NCBI GenBank assembly: GCA_945221685.1
Contig: CALYNN010000084.1
Span: 1-6,970 of the forward strand
Direction of reading: 5' to 3'
Origin: an uncultured Clostridia bacterium
GTDB taxonomy: Bacteria > Bacillota > Clostridia > Oscillospirales > Acutalibacteraceae
DNA length: 6,970 nt
The first letter of the stretch is position 1; every line of letters starts with the position of its first letter. Below the pieces are notes generated by a model that saw nothing but the letters and a program-made list of their open reading frames with translations, was not told the DNA's origin and did no database searches. Made by a program: the position numbers and the translations under genes. Of this stretch, positions 3,887 to 6,970 are shown one piece after another.

Positions 3887-5278
3887 ATGATACATTCATA
3901 CAAAATGAACGGCTACAACATAATTATTGACCAAAACAGCGGATGCGTTCATTCCGTTGACGAGGTTGCCTACGATATTATAAATATGTACGAAAGCCAA
4001 AGCCGTGACATCATAAAAAAATATATACTCGAAAAATATAATAGCCGCCCGGATGTTACCGAGGATGATATTGAAGAATGCTTTAAGGATATTGAAGCGT
4101 TAAAGGCTGACGGAAGACTTTTTTCAAAGGACAGCTTCGAGGGTACTGCAAATGATTTTAAAAGGCGTCAGGGCGTAGTTAAGGCCATTTGCCTCCATGT
4201 TGCGCACGACTGCAATCTTGCCTGCAAATACTGCTTTGCCGGCAAAGGCGAATATGACGGTCCCAAGGGACTTATGACCTTTGAAACAGGCAAAAGGGCA
4301 CTTGATTTTTTGATTGAGCAAAGCAAAACAAGAAAAAATCTTGAGGTTGACTTTTTCGGCGGTGAGCCTCTGCTTAACTGGGAGGTTTGCAAAAAGCTTG
4401 TAAAATACGGCAGAGAACAGGAAAAGAAGCACAACAAAAACTTTAGGTTTACGCTGACAACAAACGGAATTCTTTTAAATGATGAGGTAATGGATTTTTG
4501 TAACAGGGAGATGAGCAATGTTGTTTTATCTCTTGACGGGCGAAAGAAAACCAACGACCTTATGAGAGTTTCGAGAAACGGAAGCGGCTCCTACGATTTG
4601 ATTACTGATAAATTCAAAAAATTTGCCGAATCAAGAAATCAAAAGGACTACTATATCAGAGGCACCTACACACATTACAATACAGACTTTTCAAAAGATA
4701 TTATTCATATGGCGGATTTAGGCTTTAAAGAGCTATCCATTGAGCCTGTTGTATGTGCTCCAAGCGAGCCTTACGCCTTGAGGAATGAGGATTTGCCTGT
4801 GCTTAAGGAGCAATATCAAATTCTTGCAAACGAAATGCTGAGAAGATACAGAAAAGGTAACGGATTTACCTTTTATCATTATATGATTGACCTTGATGCA
4901 GGACCCTGTATAGTAAAAAGAATATCCGGCTGCGGCGTAGGTACTGAATATCTTGCAGTTACTCCGTCAGGTGAATTATATCCCTGTCATCAGTTTGTTG
5001 GCGACGAAAAATTCCTTTTGGGTGATATATGGAAAGGAATTACCAACGCTGATATACTGAAGCAATTTGAGGAATGTAATGTTTATTCTCACAGGGAATG
5101 TAAGGACTGCTTTGCAAAGCTATACTGCTCAGGCGGCTGTGCCGCAAACGCATATCACACCACAGGCTCTGTTAACGGAGTATATGAGTTCGGATGCGAG
5201 CTTCACAGAAAAAGAATAGAATGTGCAATAATGCTGAAGGTTGCAGAAGCAGAGGAACAGCTTAACATTGAATACTAA
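3887..5278 (+). CDS. scfB: SCIFF maturase, radical SAM/SPASM thioether-forming enzyme
   Basis: The 463-residue enzyme is expected to install thioether links from peptide cysteines by radical chemistry. Residues 1-90 (MIHSYKMNGYNIIID...) form the N-terminal, PqqD-like recognition region typical of these maturases. The radical SAM core begins with C109-x3-C113-x2-C116 (CNLACKYC), which binds the SAM-coordinating 4Fe-4S cluster, followed by FFGGEP (156-161, the GGE SAM-binding motif) and TTNG (191-194). The C-terminal SPASM domain supplies auxiliary-cluster ligands: C349-x12-GELYPC367, then C405-x2-C408-x5-C414-x3-C418 and C437. All the motifs I can check are intact and the length is normal. The ATG at 3887 follows GGGG (3877-3880) by 6 nt and gives the family's usual start. 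It acts on the peptide encoded just upstream. A terminator-like hairpin follows at 5277. Confidence 0.95.
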   Translation: MIHSYKMNGYNIIIDQNSGCVHSVDEVAYDIINMYESQSRDIIKKYILEKYNSRPDVTEDDIEECFKDIEALKADGRLFSKDSFEGTANDFKRRQGVVKAICLHVAHDCNLACKYCFAGKGEYDGPKGLMTFETGKRALDFLIEQSKTRKNLEVDFFGGEPLLNWEVCKKLVKYGREQEKKHNKNFRFTLTTNGILLNDEVMDFCNREMSNVVLSLDGRKKTNDLMRVSRNGSGSYDLITDKFKKFAESRNQKDYYIRGTYTHYNTDFSKDIIHMADLGFKELSIEPVVCAPSEPYALRNEDLPVLKEQYQILANEMLRRYRKGNGFTFYHYMIDLDAGPCIVKRISGCGVGTEYLAVTPSGELYPCHQFVGDEKFLLGDIWKGITNADILKQFEECNVYSHRECKDCFAKLYCSGGCAANAYHTTGSVNGVYEFGCELHRKRIECAIMLKVAEAEEQLNIEY

Positions 5279-5325
5279 AAGACAGGCGCCGGCTTGAACA
5301 TAAAATACGGCGTCTTTTCTTTTTT
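5277..5325 (+). terminator. Probable terminator after the maturase gene
   Basis: AAAAGA (5277-5282) and CGCCG (5287-5291) pair with CGGCG (5308-5312) and TCTTTT (5313-5318), with a 4-nt bulge on the left and a 16-nt loop, ending in TCTTTTTT. The stem is imperfect, but its place directly after the stop codon and the strong T-run support termination. Confidence 0.6.
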
Positions 5326-5392
5326 GAAGTAATCAACAGCTCGTTAAAAAATAATTAATTATCAACAAATAATTAAACTTTAAGTTTTTTAA

Positions 5393-5422
5393 TTGACAAT
5401 TACAGGTAAAATAGTTTATTAT
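5393..5422 (+). promoter_or_regulatory. Promoter of the CoA-transferase gene
   Basis: TTGACA (5393-5398), an 18-bp spacer and TATTAT (5417-5422). Transcription would start near 5429, giving a leader of about 35 nt that includes the GGAGG at 5452-5456. The preceding 5330-5392 is A/T-rich and shows no other signal. Confidence 0.65.
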
Positions 5423-5464
5423 ACATATGGGATTATTTGTATAAATCTTTCGGAGGACTTTTCT

Positions 5465-6895
5465 ATGAGCTGGAAAGAAATTTATCAAAGCAAGCTTGTC
5501 ACTGCCCAAGAGGCTATTCGTGCAATTCACGATAACGACAAGGTTGTAACGGGTTTTGCCTGCGGCGAGCCCTTCGGAATTGAAAGAGCTCTTATTGACA
5601 ATTACAAAAACTACCGCAATGTAGAAATAATAAATATGTTGACATTGGGAGGCTCTCCGTGGTGCAAGCCTGAAATGAAGGGTCATTTTAAATTAAACTG
5701 TTTGTTTGCATCCCAAAGCAACAGAAAAGAAATTTCAGACGGTACCTGCGAGTTCACCACATCTCATTTTTATGAAATTCCCGATGTTATCAAAAACTAT
5801 ATTTGTCCTCGTGTCAGCATAGTAATGGTCTCCCCTCCCGACGAACACGGTTATGTTTCGTTCGGAACAACAGTTGATTATACGAGAGGCACAACCGATT
5901 ACTGCGAGGTTGTTATTGCACAGGTAAACAAATATATGCCCCGAACCTTTGGCAACAGTATTAAGCATGTTAGGGATTTTACATATTTTGTTGAGATTGA
6001 CGAGCCGCTTCCCGAGGTTAAAAGCGTTGACATAACCGATACGGAAATGGAAATCGGACGCTATTGTGCACAACTGATTAAGGACGGAGATTGTCTGCAG
6101 CTTGGCATAGGCAGTATTCCAAACGCTGTATGTGAGCAGCTTTGGGATAAAAAAGATTTAGGACTGCATAGCGAATTAGTCGGTGACGGCGTAGTTGACC
6201 TGCTTGAAGCCGGAATAATTAACAACAAGAAAAAGCAGACAAATAACGGAAGAACTGTTTTAGGGGCAGCACTCGGCTCCGAAAAGCTCAATAAATATAT
6301 TGACAACAACCCCTCTGTTGAGCTTCATCCAATTGATTATGTTAATAATCCTATAGAAATTGCTAAAAACGACAATATGGTTTCTATAAACTCCTGTCTT
6401 CAGGTTGATCTGCTGGGTCAGGTTGTTTCCGACACTGTTGGATTAAATCAGTTCTCAGCCGTTGGCGGTCAGGTTGATTTTGTAAGAGGTGCAACAATGA
6501 GCAACGGCGGCAGGTCTATTATTGCAATGCCGTCGACTGCTAAGAAAGGACTGATTTCAAGAATTGTTCCGCTGATAACCGAGGGCAGTGCTGTTACAAC
6601 ACCGAGAAATGATGTTAACTATGTTGTTACCGAATACGGAATAGCACAGCTAAAAGGAAGAACGCTCAAAGAAAGAGCAAAATCATTGATTTCCATAGCT
6701 CATCCTAAGTTTAGACCTCACCTTGTTCTTGAATACAGAAAAAGGTTTAACGAGGACCCCTTTACCAATGAAGAGAGAAAGGAATATTTTGGAGAGGTAA
6801 AGCAACAGCTTAACGATGTAAAAGAGCATATTAAGGATGATGTTTTATCAATGCTTCCAATCGAAAAAAATTCAAAAGGAGAACAGAATGGGTAA
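5465..6895 (+). CDS. Acetyl-CoA hydrolase/transferase-family CoA-transferase (4-hydroxybutyrate or butyrate type)
   Basis: The 476-residue family I-like CoA-transferase is expected to move CoA between acetyl-CoA and another carboxylic acid through a glutamyl-CoA intermediate in the cytoplasm. Visible markers: VSPPDEHGYVSFG (122-134), LQLGIGSIPNAV (211-222), GLHSELVGDG (233-242, Glu237 the expected catalytic glutamate, matching Glu238 of the 4-hydroxybutyrate CoA-transferase AbfT as I recall it) and GGQVDFVRGA (334-343). This pattern fits 4-hydroxybutyrate CoA-transferase or butyryl-CoA:acetate CoA-transferase; sequence reading alone does not separate these. The start is ATG 5465 (MSWKEIYQSK), 8 nt after GGAGG. 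The frame stays open upstream to TTG 5393, but that codon is the -35 box of the promoter. The gene overlaps the next by 8 nt. Confidence 0.92.
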   Translation: MSWKEIYQSKLVTAQEAIRAIHDNDKVVTGFACGEPFGIERALIDNYKNYRNVEIINMLTLGGSPWCKPEMKGHFKLNCLFASQSNRKEISDGTCEFTTSHFYEIPDVIKNYICPRVSIVMVSPPDEHGYVSFGTTVDYTRGTTDYCEVVIAQVNKYMPRTFGNSIKHVRDFTYFVEIDEPLPEVKSVDITDTEMEIGRYCAQLIKDGDCLQLGIGSIPNAVCEQLWDKKDLGLHSELVGDGVVDLLEAGIINNKKKQTNNGRTVLGAALGSEKLNKYIDNNPSVELHPIDYVNNPIEIAKNDNMVSINSCLQVDLLGQVVSDTVGLNQFSAVGGQVDFVRGATMSNGGRSIIAMPSTAKKGLISRIVPLITEGSAVTTPRNDVNYVVTEYGIAQLKGRTLKERAKSLISIAHPKFRPHLVLEYRKRFNEDPFTNEERKEYFGEVKQQLNDVKEHIKDDVLSMLPIEKNSKGEQNG

Positions 6896-6970
6896 ATTTA
6901 AAAAAGAGCATTTTGGTATCGCAAGAAAAATCGTTTCAAATATGACCGCTGAAAGCTGGGAGAAAATTCC
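6888..6970 (+). CDS. Partial protein resembling a 2-oxo acid dehydrogenase E2 catalytic domain (3' end beyond window)
   Basis: Only the first 27 residues are present: MGKFKKEHFGIARKIVSNMT and then AESWEKI-P. The block RKIVSNMT-ESW-IPH-like resembles the start of the acyltransferase (E2) catalytic domain of 2-oxo acid dehydrogenases, here apparently without a preceding lipoyl domain. The start is well supported: AAGGAG at 6875-6880 lies 7 nt before the ATG. The first codons overlap the end of the CoA-transferase gene (ATGGGTAA), so the two are probably translationally coupled in one operon. With so little sequence the family assignment is tentative; another acyltransferase-like protein is possible. 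Confidence 0.5.
   Translation, partial: MGKFKKEHFGIARKIVSNMTAESWEKI

Noticed and set aside
5393..5464. Extension of the CoA-transferase start to TTG 5393
   Set aside because: The TTG is part of the TTGACA promoter box. ATG 5465 has GGAGG at ideal distance and gives the expected family N-terminus.
1..6970. Alternative genetic code to explain the in-frame TAA in the SDR gene
   Set aside because: Other genes in the window end normally at TAA or TGA with nothing conserved beyond, so a reassigned TAA is unlikely.
1..6970. CRISPR array, riboswitch or T-box leader
   Set aside because: No regularly spaced repeats were seen, and the protein-coding genes with an assignable promoter have leaders of about 45 nt or less, too short for known riboswitches or T-boxes.

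Overview
The window looks like chromosomal DNA from a low-to-moderate GC Clostridia species, plausibly a gut Oscillospiraceae-type organism. This rests on the SCIFF peptide/maturase pair (a hallmark of Clostridia), a carboxylate CoA-transferase of the kind used in butyrate-type fermentation, GGAGG-type ribosome binding sites, consensus sigma-A promoters and a tRNA with an encoded CCA. The genus call is inference; no ribosomal RNA marker is present.

Layout: (1) 1-707, minus strand: an atypical-SDR NAD(P)-binding protein gene with a textbook promoter. It is cut short by an in-frame TAA, after which recognisable family sequence continues in the same frame to the window edge. (2) About 748-960, minus: an internally deleted remnant of an IS256-family transposon, reading as the start of the transposase joined to a short piece from its middle. 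(3) 1000-1630: a tRNA-Leu(CAG) gene on the minus strand amid fragments of itself: a decayed 3' end with its own hairpin, an 18-bp inverted T-arm copy, and a 75-bp duplicate of its 5' end plus upstream DNA. About 180 bp of palindrome-rich DNA separates the two 75-bp copies. (4) 1752-3628, plus: a promoter, a six-helix membrane protein of unknown function, and an overlapping PLP-dependent Orn/Lys/Arg decarboxylase-family gene that starts at TTG. (5) 3625-5325, plus: a ranthipeptide (SCIFF) locus with its own promoter, a 48-residue precursor, an intercistronic terminator and the radical SAM/SPASM maturase. (6) 5393-6970, plus: promoter, acetyl-CoA hydrolase/transferase-family CoA-transferase, and the overlapping start of a gene resembling a 2-oxo acid dehydrogenase E2 catalytic domain, cut by the window edge.

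The most striking observation is in the SCIFF peptide. Both residues that form the characterised thioether in this family (Cys32 donor, Thr37 acceptor, numbering recalled from the Tte1186a/SCIFF work) are serine here. The cysteine count remains six because of an extra Cys13. The adjacent maturase keeps all the motifs I can check. Either this lineage makes a different crosslink pattern or the peptide is losing its modification.
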